Of a DNA stretch of 64,000 bases, positions 42,027 through 50,924 are shown piece after piece. The notes beneath the pieces are model-generated. The model did no database searches and had not been told where the DNA came from. It saw only the letters and a program-made list of their open reading frames with translations. The DNA comes from an uncultured Acetatifactor sp. Lineage in GTDB: Bacteria; Bacillota; Clostridia; Lachnospirales; Lachnospiraceae. Every line of letters starts with the position of its first letter. Positions within the stretch are counted from its first letter, which is position 1. The stretch is from positions 62,001-126,000 of the forward strand of contig CAJUAB010000012.1 of the NCBI GenBank assembly GCA_910583845.1. Reading direction: 5' to 3'. The translations under genes were made by a program, and so were the position numbers.

Positions 42027-43310
42027 TCAACTTAACTTCAAGGCGTGACGCTCATTGTAATAGTCGAAACAACTTATCAGTCCTGCTTTGGTGAGTACAC
42101 CCTTGGAAACCGCCCGGCTTAAACATGATTTTGTGGCAACAAGCTGATATCGGTCTCCCCAGTATGCAGTTCGTCTCGCCTCGTTTTTACCTATCCCAAG
42201 TTTCTGCAATCCCCACTGCCGCTTCTTCGGTACTTTCCATTGTTTCCATATGATAATTCTAAGTCTTGTCCTCAAATGGGCATCAATGTCTGCCATCGCT
42301 GTTTTCATGGAACCAAGAGCGTAGTAATTTATCCACCCTCTTGTCACCTGATTGATTTTCTCAATCTTACCTGTGACTGTCCCGGGAATTTTCCTGCAAG
42401 TCAACTCTTTCAGCCTGCTCTTGAATTTCTTCACTGAGTCCTGATGCGGCCTGCATTTCCATTCTTTTGCCTTGCTGTCCTTGTAGAATCCAAATCCAAG
42501 GTATTTCACCTTCTGCGGCCTTGCGATATGGGTCTTCGTCATGTTGACCTTTAGTCCGAGTTTCCTCTGAATCCACTCCGCCACTGAATGCATAACCCTC
42601 TTTGCACTTGATTCACTTCTTACTGCTATTACACAGTCATCGGCATATCTTGTGAATCGTAGTCCTCTTGCTTCCAGTTCTTTGTCCAGTTCATTCAACA
42701 TAATGTTTGACAGAAGCGGCGACAGGTTGCCTCCCTGCGGTGTTCCGAGTTTTGTTTCCTCGTATCCCTGCGGTGTCATGACCCCTGCTTTCAGATATTT
42801 GCGGATTAGTGATTCCGTATCACCGTCTTTGATGATATCATGGACTAGGCTCATAAGCCTGTCCTGCGGCACGTTATCGAAAAACTTCTCCAAATCAATG
42901 TCCACTATCCACTCATATCCCTCGTTCAGGTACACAAGCAATTGCCTGATGGCCATTTCACAGCTTCTGTTTGGTCTGAAGCCATAGCTCCTTTCCGAAA
43001 ACAAGGGTTCACACATGGGACTTATCACTTGCGCTATGCCTTGCTGAATTACCCTGTCCATCACGGTCGGTATTCCGAGTTTCCTCACTCCTCCATCTGG
43101 CTTGGGTATCTCTACCCTCCTGACTGGCTGGGGCTTATATTCCCTGCGTCTGATTTGCTCCCGGATTCTCTCCCAATTCTCCTTGATATATTCACCAAGT
43201 TCTTCAACCGTCACATCGTCTACACCGCCTGCTCCTTTATTCATACAGACCTTTCGGTATGCAGTGTTCATGTTGTCTTTGGACAGTATCTTTTCTAACA
43301 GTTCCGACAT
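42027..43310 (-). CDS. Group II intron reverse transcriptase/maturase
   Basis: A 427-residue intron-encoded protein. It has the RT blocks SYGFRPNRSCEMAI, IVDIDLEKFFDNV, TPQGGNLSPLLSNI and FTRYADDCVIAV with the catalytic YADD, followed by a maturase/thumb region (GWINYYALGSMKTAM). It ends without an HNH endonuclease domain, as in class C introns, which use terminator hairpins or single-stranded DNA as targets. It makes the protein that splices and moves the surrounding intron. The frame is intact, with no visible mutation. Confidence 0.95.
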   Translation of the reverse strand: MSELLEKILSKDNMNTAYRKVCMNKGAGGVDDVTVEELGEYIKENWERIREQIRRREYKPQPVRRVEIPKPDGGVRKLGIPTVMDRVIQQGIAQVISPMCEPLFSERSYGFRPNRSCEMAIRQLLVYLNEGYEWIVDIDLEKFFDNVPQDRLMSLVHDIIKDGDTESLIRKYLKAGVMTPQGYEETKLGTPQGGNLSPLLSNIMLNELDKELEARGLRFTRYADDCVIAVRSESSAKRVMHSVAEWIQRKLGLKVNMTKTHIARPQKVKYLGFGFYKDSKAKEWKCRPHQDSVKKFKSRLKELTCRKIPGTVTGKIEKINQVTRGWINYYALGSMKTAMADIDAHLRTRLRIIIWKQWKVPKKRQWGLQKLGIGKNEARRTAYWGDRYQLVATKSCLSRAVSKGVLTKAGLISCFDYYNERHALKLS

Positions 43311-43830
43311 TGCCTTGTGTGCTTTCTCCTTTCCGTTTTCATGGATTCGCCCTATGTGGCACAGTCTCTGCTCATTTACGTTTCGCCATTCCTGCTGTCA
43401 GGTATTCCATGAAGCATACATTTGATTACACGGTTACGTTGTTCGGCCCTTTGACAGTGCCTGTTTCGAGGCTCTGCCTACTACGGCCTCTGCTGACTTC
43501 TCACGATAAATCGTTTTCAACCGCAGGCGGGATGTTTCAACCAATACCCGCGTCCGTGAGACCTCACGGGATAAGCCTCCCAGTCTTTCCTCGTCTACCT
43601 GTCTGATTTACACACATGGGTTACGGTTGCCTTTGGGACTTCGCTGTCTTTAGCCAGCTTATCCGCCATGTTTGCCTCATATCAGATTTCTGTTCGTCAG
43701 GCTACGATTTCGCTATCCCTTCTTCTCGCCCACACCTCACAGTGTGAACCTTGGGAGTCGCTTGGGGGGTCGTCGGCAACTACGCCCCTTGTGGACTTTC
43801 ACCACAGACTGACGGCATGCCCGTCATACT

Positions 43831-43865
43831 AAAAAGAGTCCATCCCGCGAAAGGATGGACTCTTT
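43831..43865 (-). terminator. HPr-gene terminator and intron target hairpin
   Basis: A 13-bp stem (AAAGAGTCCATCC paired with GGATGGACTCTTT) with a 7-nt loop and a T run, on the minus strand just past the HPr stop. The stem is symmetric with an A run on the other side, so before intron insertion it could also have served the convergent DUF212 gene. Confidence 0.9.
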
Positions 43866-43881
43866 CAATCCACATCCGGCT

Positions 43882-44145
43882 TTACTCCCCCAAGCCGCTT
43901 TCCACTGCGCCGATCAATGTTTTCAGGGCTTCCTGCTCATCCTCCCCCTCGCAGGTAAACTCGATCTCATCTCCGCACTTCACACAGGCGCCCAGCACAC
44001 TCAGTACGCTTTTGGCATTGGCCGTACTGTCCCGGAACTGAAAGGTAATCAGGGATTTGAACTGCATCGCCTCCTTACATAATATGCCCGCCGGTCTCAG
44101 ATGCAGACCCGTGGGATTTTTGATTGTGACCTTCTGGCTAACCAT
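43882..44145 (-). CDS. HPr-family phosphocarrier protein
   Basis: An 87-residue cytoplasmic protein of exact HPr length when started at the ATG at 44145 (AGGAGGT upstream). NPTGLHLRPA places the phosphorylatable His at position 15, and NAKSVL places Ser at 46, the site used by HPr kinase in Gram-positives. It is encoded after cdaA-cdaR-glmM rather than with enzyme I, so it may be the main HPr or a Crh-like regulator. Both key residues are present, so either is possible. A hairpin leader precedes it. Confidence 0.92.
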   Translation of the reverse strand: MVSQKVTIKNPTGLHLRPAGILCKEAMQFKSLITFQFRDSTANAKSVLSVLGACVKCGDEIEFTCEGEDEQEALKTLIGAVESGLGE

Positions 44146-44176
44146 AATACTCATACCTCCTACATAAAATCGCTGC

Positions 44177-44207
44177 GTGACGGCTCCAAAGGGCAAAGAG
44201 CCTTCAC
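44177..44207 (-). other. Imperfect hairpin in the leader of the HPr gene
   Basis: On the minus strand GTGAAGGCTC (44207-44198) and GAGCCGTCAC (44186-44177) pair around an 11-nt loop with one mismatch. It lies between glmM and the HPr ribosome binding site. No T run follows, so it may shape RNA stability or translation; nothing firmer can be said. Confidence 0.35.
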
Positions 44208-44276
44208 GACTTTTTCGTCCGGCCCGGAATTTAGACGGACTATTTGAAGATCAGAAAATCTTCTCTGCCTGTTTGC

Positions 44277-45626
44277 TTAAAACATTCTGTCCTGGATCAG
44301 CTTTGCCAGCGCCTCGGCCTCAGCCTGAATAGCTTCGTAATCCTTGCCCTCTATCATAACCCGTACCAGCGGCTCGGTACCCGAGGGACGGATCAGGACT
44401 CTGCCCTCCCCCGCGAACTTTTCCTCCAGCGCCGCTATGGCCCCGGCGATCTCCGGATACTCCATATAGCGCTCTTTCTTGTGGTTCGCCACCTTCGCGT
44501 TGACCAGGGCCTGGGGCAGAACTTCCATGATCTGTGCCAGTTCCGACAGGGATTTGCCCGTCTCCACCATCACCTGCAGCAGGTGCAGCGCGCTGAGAAG
44601 CCCGTCCCCCGTGGTGTTCTCATCCAGAAAAATTACATGGCCGGACTGCTCTCCCCCCAGGCTCGCGCCGAGCTCCTTCATCCTCTCCAGCACGTAACGG
44701 TCGCCCACCTTGGTCTGCTCCGCGTGCAGTCCCTGCTTTTCCGCCATCAGAAAGAATCCCAGGTTACTCATAATCGTGGCGACTATGGTATCTTTTTTCA
44801 GCTTACCCTGCCGCTTCATATAATCACCCACAATGGCCATAATCTGGTCGCCGTCCACAATCTTTCCGTTTTCGTCCACAGCCAGCAGGCGGTCCGCGTC
44901 TCCGTCGAAAGCCAGACCCACATTCGCTTTCTCATATACCACTCTCGCCTGCAGCTCCTCCATGTGCGTGGAACCGCAGTTGGCATTGATGTTGGTGCCG
45001 TCCGGATTGTTGTGAATCGCCACCACTTCACCGCCCATTTCCTTCAGCGCCTCCACTGAGGTGTAATACGCGGCCCCCTCCGCGCAGTCCACCACAATCT
45101 TCAAATGGCTTAAATCCACTTTCACCGACTGGATCGCATGGTTGATATATTCCTCCCTTGCGTCGGTCCGATACTTGATCTTGCCCACACCGGGGCCTAT
45201 GGGAAATTTCACTCCCTGCATCTGGGAATTGATCAGAGATTCAATCTCATCCTCCAGAGCGTCCGGCAGCTTGAAACCGTCCCCGTCAAAAAATTTGATG
45301 CCGTTAAACTCCACCGGATTGTGGGAGGCGGAGATCACCACTCCTGCGTCCACCTTGTATTTCTGCGTCAGATACGCCACCGCGGGGGTGGGAATCACGC
45401 CCACATACACACAGTTCGCCCCCACGGAACAAGCCCCCGCCATCAGGGCGTTTGCCAGCATATCGCCGGATATCCGGGTATCACAGCCCACCATAATCGT
45501 CGGTTTATGTTCCTTCTCCTTGGTAAGCACATAAGCGCCTGCCTGCCCCAGCTGCATGGCAAGGAGAGGGGTAAGCTCCTCGTTGGCAATCCCCCTGACA
45601 CCATCCGTTCCAAATAATCTGCCCAT
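44277..45626 (-). CDS. glmM: Phosphoglucosamine mutase
   Basis: A 449-residue enzyme converting glucosamine-6-phosphate to glucosamine-1-phosphate for UDP-GlcNAc and the cell wall. It begins MGRLFGTDGVRG at the ATG at 45626 (AAGGAG upstream). ISASHNPVEFNG carries the catalytic Ser, DGDADR the metal-binding site, and RPSGTEPLVRV the phosphate-binding loop. The order cdaA-cdaR-glmM is the usual Firmicute set in which cyclic-di-AMP synthesis is tied to cell-wall precursor supply. Confidence 0.97.
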   Translation of the reverse strand: MGRLFGTDGVRGIANEELTPLLAMQLGQAGAYVLTKEKEHKPTIMVGCDTRISGDMLANALMAGACSVGANCVYVGVIPTPAVAYLTQKYKVDAGVVISASHNPVEFNGIKFFDGDGFKLPDALEDEIESLINSQMQGVKFPIGPGVGKIKYRTDAREEYINHAIQSVKVDLSHLKIVVDCAEGAAYYTSVEALKEMGGEVVAIHNNPDGTNINANCGSTHMEELQARVVYEKANVGLAFDGDADRLLAVDENGKIVDGDQIMAIVGDYMKRQGKLKKDTIVATIMSNLGFFLMAEKQGLHAEQTKVGDRYVLERMKELGASLGGEQSGHVIFLDENTTGDGLLSALHLLQVMVETGKSLSELAQIMEVLPQALVNAKVANHKKERYMEYPEIAGAIAALEEKFAGEGRVLIRPSGTEPLVRVMIEGKDYEAIQAEAEALAKLIQDRMF

Positions 45627-45651
45627 AATTTCTCGCTCCTTCAAAATGAAT

Positions 45652-46977
45652 TTATTCTTCCTGCCCGCTCTCCTCATCACTCTCATCCGAAATGGGTGTA
45701 AAACGCAGAGTTACGGAGGGTGAACTCACTTTTCTCTGTTCCGGGAGGAGTGATACGCTGACGGTCAGACTGTAATCCCCCTCCAGAGGCTGATTCGGAT
45801 TGGTGTTTTCAATCCAATCGCCCACATCCACCACACCCGACAGGCTTGACTCCTGTAACAGGGCTATATAGCCGCTGCGCCCTTCCACTCCCAGCGGTGA
45901 AGAGCCCACAATCTCGCAGGTCACATCTGTGGGCACATTGATGATCTGGATATTCTCCGGGCGCAGAGTGATGCGCTTGTATTCGATCTTCTCAATCGGA
46001 ACTTTCACCGTGGCCAAGTCGCTGAAACCCTCTTCAGCGAAGTAGACTCCCTTTGGCAGATAATTTTTCAACTGCACACTGGTCTCAAAGTCCTCTGTCT
46101 CCCCCGTGATATCAATATCTTCCTTGTTTACTTCAAGCTGCGTCACGCTTTTCAGAATTTCCGCGGGCCCTGCGACCCACACTGTGACAATGGAACCTTC
46201 TATGTCCCCCGTATCCTCGTACCCTTCCGCCGCAGTGCCGGTATAGCCGTAGCGCACAGGGATCTCCCTGGTCTCCCACATCTCCACGGTGATATTGACC
46301 GTTTCCAGGTTTTTGGACACCGATGCCCTTTTCACCTCATTGCCATCCCGGTCGAGCAGTCTGATGGTCCCCAGGGCGGTGCTGGTCCCCGTGATTCCCG
46401 TCACATCCACCTCCACCTCGGCTCTGTCAATCTCCGCTATGGCCGACTCCGGTCCCTGGATCTCCAGGCGGTTTCTGTCCGGTTTCCGGTTTCCTATGAT
46501 ATATCCCTCTTCCACATTGCCGATGGTCTTGACCTCAATGTCAACGGTCTTCCGGACCTTCTCCTCAATGTTCAGCTTCACAAACTCGATATTGCCGCTG
46601 ATATTCTGAACCTTATCGCCGTACTTGGGGCAGGAAAACTTAATCTCCACCGTGTTGGTCACCGTCAGGTTGTTCAGATCTGCTTCCGCAATGATGTCAC
46701 TGCTCTGGATCTCTCTCCGTACACTGTTGGGCGCGTCAAATGTCACATTGCGCAATATGTCCGTGTTGTCCAGGACTTCATAGATCTGACCCTTTTCCGT
46801 CAATAACTCTGTGTTCAGCAAATTTACCTTAATATTCTGAAATCTCTTTTCATCCACCGGATCGTTGGTACTGATTACCAGAAACCACAGGGCAAATGCC
46901 AGCAGCAGAGACATGATTTTCAACAGCCAATGAGAGAAAAATATGGATCGAAATATAGAACCTATCTTCCCTTTCAT
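45652..46977 (-). CDS. cdaR: YbbR-domain regulator of diadenylate cyclase
   Basis: A 441-residue protein with one N-terminal membrane helix (about 15-35, MSLLLAFALWFLVI) followed by about four YbbR repeats facing outside (for example VEIKFSCPKYGDKV and VNKEDIDITGETEDF). In Firmicutes CdaR binds CdaA and tunes its activity. The ATG overlaps the cdaA stop by 4 bp. The acidic C terminus (SDESDEESGQEE) is a small oddity. Confidence 0.92.
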   Translation of the reverse strand: MKGKIGSIFRSIFFSHWLLKIMSLLLAFALWFLVISTNDPVDEKRFQNIKVNLLNTELLTEKGQIYEVLDNTDILRNVTFDAPNSVRREIQSSDIIAEADLNNLTVTNTVEIKFSCPKYGDKVQNISGNIEFVKLNIEEKVRKTVDIEVKTIGNVEEGYIIGNRKPDRNRLEIQGPESAIAEIDRAEVEVDVTGITGTSTALGTIRLLDRDGNEVKRASVSKNLETVNITVEMWETREIPVRYGYTGTAAEGYEDTGDIEGSIVTVWVAGPAEILKSVTQLEVNKEDIDITGETEDFETSVQLKNYLPKGVYFAEEGFSDLATVKVPIEKIEYKRITLRPENIQIINVPTDVTCEIVGSSPLGVEGRSGYIALLQESSLSGVVDVGDWIENTNPNQPLEGDYSLTVSVSLLPEQRKVSSPSVTLRFTPISDESDEESGQEE

Positions 46978-47840
46978 GCTTCCCTCCTGCCCTTTCCTTT
47001 CCTTTTCCGCTTGCCTTTTGCCGCGTCGCCAGTCAGATTTGTCAGCTCCATCAGGCGCTTTTTCAGTCCTTCCCCGTCAAAGCCCCGCTCCAGCTGCCCC
47101 CCGAATGTGATGCTGATCTTACCCGTCTGCTCCGACACAATCACGGTGACGGAGTCCGTGACCTCGGAGATACCCACACCGGCCCTGTGCCTGGTGCCCA
47201 CCTCCTTGCTGATGGCCCCGTTGTCTGACTGCGGCAGATAACAGGTAGCCGAGGTGATCCGATTGCCCCGGACGATTACCGCCCCGTCATGCAGGGGGGT
47301 ATTGTGCTCAAAAATATTGATCAGCAGCTGGCTGGTGACCAGCCCATCCACGTCGATCCCCGTCCTTTCGTATTCCGCCAGAGACTCCTTCTGTTCGATT
47401 ACAATCAGCGCCCCTGTCTTCACCTTGCTCATCTCCACACAGGCCCGGGTAATCTCATTTACGGTTTTTTCCGTAAACGTATTGTCCGTACTTCTGCCGT
47501 TGTCAAATGGCAGCGCATTGGCTATCAGATTCTTATTGCCCAGCTCCTCCAGAGCCTTCCGCAGCTCCGGCTGCAGTACTACTATTATCGCCGTCACGGC
47601 AAATCCGAACACGTTTTCTCCCAGCCAAAGAATGGTATTCATCTTGAAATAGGATGCCACTACCCAGAAAAACAGAATCACAAGCAGGCCCTTGAGCAAT
47701 GTCCAGGCCCTGGTCTTCTGAATCCACAGCATGATGTGGTAAAGGAGAAACGCGATAATCAATATCTCAAGCACATCGCCCACCTCAATGCTGGGAACAT
47801 ACCTTCTTAAGTTTGCAATAATCTCATTTACTGTCTCCAT
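46974..47840 (-). CDS. cdaA: Diadenylate cyclase
   Basis: A 288-residue membrane enzyme making cyclic-di-AMP from two ATP. Three N-terminal helices (about 22-85) precede the DAC domain, with HDGAVIVRGNRI (DGA motif) and GTRHRAGVGISE (RHR motif). A basic tail (KGKRKRKGKGRREA) follows the domain. It starts the cdaA-cdaR-glmM-HPr operon, 31 bp after the gene at 47872-48999. Cyclic-di-AMP controls potassium balance and cell-wall stress in these bacteria. Confidence 0.97.
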   Translation of the reverse strand: METVNEIIANLRRYVPSIEVGDVLEILIIAFLLYHIMLWIQKTRAWTLLKGLLVILFFWVVASYFKMNTILWLGENVFGFAVTAIIVVLQPELRKALEELGNKNLIANALPFDNGRSTDNTFTEKTVNEITRACVEMSKVKTGALIVIEQKESLAEYERTGIDVDGLVTSQLLINIFEHNTPLHDGAVIVRGNRITSATCYLPQSDNGAISKEVGTRHRAGVGISEVTDSVTVIVSEQTGKISITFGGQLERGFDGEGLKKRLMELTNLTGDAAKGKRKRKGKGRREA

Positions 47841-47871
47841 GCCTGCCTATCCTACACCTTTGCGGCTGCCC

Positions 47872-48999
47872 CTATATTTCTTCGTAATTCTCCGTGCCGC
47901 CTTCGTCAGACTCTCTGCTGATGGTCACGCTTCTGCCGCCCGCGCGTCCCTGGGGAGGTCTGCCACTCCCGCTTCTGCCGCCTGTGCGTTCCGTCACCAC
48001 GCTCCTGTTCACCCGCCGGGGCGGTGCTACAGTTATGTCCTCGTCTTCCTCTTCCGCGGGCCGTGTCACACGGCGCTGGGTGTTGATCCGCTTTACCGTC
48101 TTGGAAGCTGCGGACATGCTCATTTTGGGGACAGCCTTCACATAATAGTAGTATTCGTCATCCTCATACTGTACCTTCTCCGTCCTGCTGTAATCCACGC
48201 AGAACCTGAAAAATTCCAGTATTTTTGCAATGAGCAGAGCCACTATGCTGCCCAGGACAGCCATACCCAGGGACAGCTGGGTATCGTAGACCAGATCCCC
48301 CACCAGAAGTACTACCAAATCTATTATTACGCCGGCAATCATGGCAATAGACCAGGAATAATCGATGGACATACGCCTGACCAGATATACCACCACAATT
48401 GTAATCGCGAATGCCACAATCATCACAATCATGGCACGGTTGCCCAGTACGCTGTCAATGACCATCCGCAGCTTGGCAGTGGCTTCATCCGCCCCCATAC
48501 TGCTGATGGTGGTGGCATTGTCCGAGATATTGGTCAGCAGATAATACACCACAGTCCCGCAGGCCACCGAGACGGCCGCCAGAGGAGTGGCCAGCAGACC
48601 TACCGCCACCGGAACCACATAGGGGATCTTCAGTGCCAGCAGCAGCACCGTAAAAATCAGAATCACCGAGTCTTTGGAACCCATCCGAAAAAAGAGCAGA
48701 AACATGATCAGATAGACAGCCAATGTCGCTACAGCCACCTCCAGAGACAGTTCATACAGGTGCATGAGACTGAACACGGCCCCAAACAGAATGATACAGC
48801 CGTTCGGCAGAAAAGAGCAGAGAAGGGAGACAATCAGCACAAGTCCCAGGTTGTCCAGTTTACCCATATACCCCAATTCCCCGTTCACCATACAGATGGT
48901 CAGATAAGCCAGCATGAACTTCAGGACCGGTACCAGGATAAACTCGTTTCTGCTGTAAAGCAGTTTCAACTTTTCCCTAATTTCCAACAGATTACTCAT
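47872..48999 (-). CDS. Clostridial membrane protein of unknown function
   Basis: A 375-residue protein with about eight or nine membrane helices in residues 20-265, then a 110-residue cytoplasmic tail that is charged and low in complexity (PAEEEDEDITVAPPRR, GGRSGSGRPPQGRAGGRS). I do not recognise a domain. It is paired with the gene at 49125-49511 and lies directly before cdaA, so an envelope role is likely. A 125-bp gap on its 5' side holds an imperfect hairpin around 49030-49068. Confidence 0.75.
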   Translation of the reverse strand: MSNLLEIREKLKLLYSRNEFILVPVLKFMLAYLTICMVNGELGYMGKLDNLGLVLIVSLLCSFLPNGCIILFGAVFSLMHLYELSLEVAVATLAVYLIMFLLFFRMGSKDSVILIFTVLLLALKIPYVVPVAVGLLATPLAAVSVACGTVVYYLLTNISDNATTISSMGADEATAKLRMVIDSVLGNRAMIVMIVAFAITIVVVYLVRRMSIDYSWSIAMIAGVIIDLVVLLVGDLVYDTQLSLGMAVLGSIVALLIAKILEFFRFCVDYSRTEKVQYEDDEYYYYVKAVPKMSMSAASKTVKRINTQRRVTRPAEEEDEDITVAPPRRVNRSVVTERTGGRSGSGRPPQGRAGGRSVTISRESDEGGTENYEEI

Positions 49000-49124
49000 T
49001 TTGTTTCCTCATACTATATTTTTTATACTTGCGGACAACATGCTCCGCCACAGTGTCCGCCGCAAGCGAAAGGCGCCATGGCGCGGCGCATAACCTCTCC
49101 CGCTTGTATATAGAACTCCACAAC

Positions 49125-49511
49125 CTACCGGTGATACAGGCTGTCCAGTTTTTTCAGGTTGTGGTAATAGAGCTTCAGGCTCTTCTTGGCCCGGGCATAG
49201 CGGCAGGCGCAGATGGCATAAGTGACCACGCAGTAGCCCGCCACAAAAACCGCATACCATATAATGATATTCTGAGCAAAGACAAACAGATCCATCTTGT
49301 ATATATCTGAAATCAGGGTTTCAAAATCATATAAGATATACAGCCCGAATCCCAGCAGATAGGCGACAGTGCCGCAAAAGAACGCGCGCAGGAGCTGTAT
49401 GGAGATATAATCCCCCCGGAAATACCGCCCCAGCGACATGCTCTTTTTCCCCTCTCCCGCTTCATAGGAGGCCATCTTTGTCATCAGTATCACCCGTTCT
49501 TCATTCAACAT
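49125..49511 (-). CDS. Small membrane protein of unknown function
   Basis: A 128-residue protein with two membrane helices (about 42-62 and 80-103: FFCGTVAYLLGFGLYILYDF, IIIWYAVFVAGYCVVTYAIC) and charged ends. The N terminus is MLNEERVILMTKMASYE. It lies between the yvyF-like gene and the large membrane protein gene, probably in the same transcript, and no named family is evident. Confidence 0.68.
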   Translation of the reverse strand: MLNEERVILMTKMASYEAGEGKKSMSLGRYFRGDYISIQLLRAFFCGTVAYLLGFGLYILYDFETLISDIYKMDLFVFAQNIIIWYAVFVAGYCVVTYAICACRYARAKKSLKLYYHNLKKLDSLYHR

Positions 49512-49538
49512 GGAAAGTACGCCTTTCTCAGGTCCGTA

Positions 49539-49949
49539 TTATTGCAGATAGCGCATCTTAGACCCGCTGTCTTCCTTCTTCCGGAAAGTGTCCGAATTCT
49601 TGGGAGCATTGCTTCGCAGGATATCTTTGAAACCGTTGCTCACATTCGCCTTGCATTTGTCACAATATTTTCCGCTGCGGATCGGAGCGCCGCAGCAGTC
49701 ACAACTCAGCATGATGGGGGAACCCTCCGTCAGCTCCAGGCGGTCCTCCCGCAGCCACTGCCGGATCTGGGATGTCTCCACATTACAGGCCTCCGCCACA
49801 TCCTGAATATGTACGCCGGGATTTTCCTGAATGTACTTCTTGACCTCCTGGAACTTCTCCTCCAGCTTTTCCTTGCAGGCCGGGCAGTAACTCTGTCCCA
49901 TGACATAATTAAACAATCTTTTACAGCCCTTACATGCTCTGACATTCAT
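49539..49949 (-). CDS. yvyF: Flagellar-operon zinc protein (YvyF / TIGR03826 type)
   Basis: A 136-residue protein with two cysteine pairs at the N terminus (CKGCKRLF, YCPACKEKL), a helix-turn-helix-like middle (VHIQDVAEACNVETSQIRQWL) and a second zinc site (LSCDCCGAPIRSGKYCDKCK). AGGAGG precedes the ATG. In Bacillus the yvyF gene follows comFC and precedes flgM. Here it also follows comFC, but the anti-sigma gene flgM is not seen. It likely influences flagellar gene expression. Confidence 0.9.
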   Translation of the reverse strand: MNVRACKGCKRLFNYVMGQSYCPACKEKLEEKFQEVKKYIQENPGVHIQDVAEACNVETSQIRQWLREDRLELTEGSPIMLSCDCCGAPIRSGKYCDKCKANVSNGFKDILRSNAPKNSDTFRKKEDSGSKMRYLQ

Positions 49950-49968
49950 TGCGATACCCTCCTATTTA

Positions 49969-50172
49969 GAGTTCCGCATATCCCCGTCAGACACACAGCC
50001 CCATGATCCGCTCCATGACGCCTCGGCGTCCTGCATCGGATCAGTGCGTCTGCCGGGAATATGCTGTTTTGAGTTCCGCATATCCCCGCCAGACACACAG
50101 CCCCATGATCCGCTCCATGACGCCTCGGCGTCCTGCATCGGATCAGTGCGTCTGCCGGGAATATGCTGTTTT
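49969..50172. repeat. Two tandem copies of a 102-bp imperfect palindrome
   Basis: Copies span 49969-50070 and 50071-50172 and differ at very few bases. Inside each copy the outer arms GCATATCCCCGTCAGAC and GTCTGCCGGGAATATGC pair, GATCCG and CGGATC pair, and a core GACGCCTCGGCGTC is self-complementary, so one unit can fold as a single long hairpin. It fills the gap between comFC and yvyF. A 97-codon open frame through it is a by-product. Confidence 0.9.
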
Positions 50173-50192
50173 GAGTTCCACTGACTTCCTGC

Positions 50193-50924
50193 CTATACAC
50201 CGGCCCCCACGGCCAGCGTGACAAAATATACTTTTTCACAGCACCCGGCCAGAAGCACGGCGGATACCTGATCCAAGGTGCTCCCGGTGGTGTAGATATC
50301 GTCTACCAGTATAATTGTCTTTAATTTTACACCATTTTGCGAAAGATTAAAAGCCTTTTTCAAATTATTTACTCTTTCTTCATAATTTAATTCCTTCAAA
50401 GGCCTGGTATTCCGGTTTCTGCACACCAGCCGGGGATAGACCGGAAGCTCCAGTTCCCGTCCCAGGGCCCGGGCCAGCAGTTCTGCCTGGTTGTACCCCC
50501 GGCGGCGCTCCTTGGCGGGATACATGGGTACAGGCACCAGACCGTCAGGAGCGAGGGAGCGAATATAGTTCCCCAGCTGCAGCGCCAGCTCCCTCCCGAA
50601 AAATCCAGCGTACTCCCGGCATCCCCCGTATTTGAACCGATACAGGGCCGGAGCGATGTCCTCATACTCATAGAGGGCCCGCCCCGCGGTGTACACATGC
50701 TGCCCCCGCAGGCAGTCCCCGCAGTATTCCGCCTCGCGGTCCGTAAGTCTTTTCCCGCACTGACAGCAGAGCGGGCCCGACAGATAATGTACCTTCCGCG
50801 CGCAGGCCGGGCACATACGCAGCCCGCCGGTTCCCAGCAGCTGATCGCAGATCGGACACCGCGCGGGATACAGCAGGGACGCGGCATATTCCAGACGGGC
50901 CTTCCATTTCTTTCCTCCAGTCAA
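50193..50924 (-). CDS. comFC: ComF-family phosphoribosyltransferase-like protein
   Basis: A 243-residue protein. Zinc-finger cysteines (CPICDQLL, CPACARKV, CCQCGKRL, YCGDC) are followed by a PRTase-type domain with TIILVDDIYTTGSTLDQ, the PRPP-binding loop. The start is a TTG at 50924 overlapping the recD2 stop as TTGA, with AAGGAG eight bases upstream; I see no good ATG. In Bacillus ComFC is needed for DNA uptake. Its partners ComFA and ComFB are not seen here, and recD2 takes the neighbouring place. Confidence 0.9.
   Translation of the reverse strand: MTGGKKWKARLEYAASLLYPARCPICDQLLGTGGLRMCPACARKVHYLSGPLCCQCGKRLTDREAEYCGDCLRGQHVYTAGRALYEYEDIAPALYRFKYGGCREYAGFFGRELALQLGNYIRSLAPDGLVPVPMYPAKERRRGYNQAELLARALGRELELPVYPRLVCRNRNTRPLKELNYEERVNNLKKAFNLSQNGVKLKTIILVDDIYTTGSTLDQVSAVLLAGCCEKVYFVTLAVGAGV

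Larger units (their letters stand above)
41961..43829 (-). mobile_element. Group IIC-type intron inserted after the HPr terminator
   Basis: The intron is read on the minus strand. Its 5' end (GTATG at 43829) lies one base after the T run of the HPr terminator, the target class used by group IIC introns. About 520 nt of structured leader precede the reverse transcriptase gene. A domain V-like hairpin (41994-42026) and a domain VI-like GGGGAGA hairpin end at about 41961. Removing 41961-43829 joins the terminator to the DUF212 3' end and restores an in-frame TAA. The element is about 1.87 kb. Boundaries are inferred from sequence and could shift by a few bases. Confidence 0.85.

Noticed and set aside
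49969..50172. CRISPR-like repeat
   Set aside because: There are only two copies, they abut with no spacer, and each unit is a 102-bp palindrome.
49946..50239. A 97-codon protein with a perfect 34-residue repeat
   Set aside because: The repeat in the protein only reflects the 102-bp DNA palindrome, which is a multiple of three. It overlaps comFC and has no start signal.
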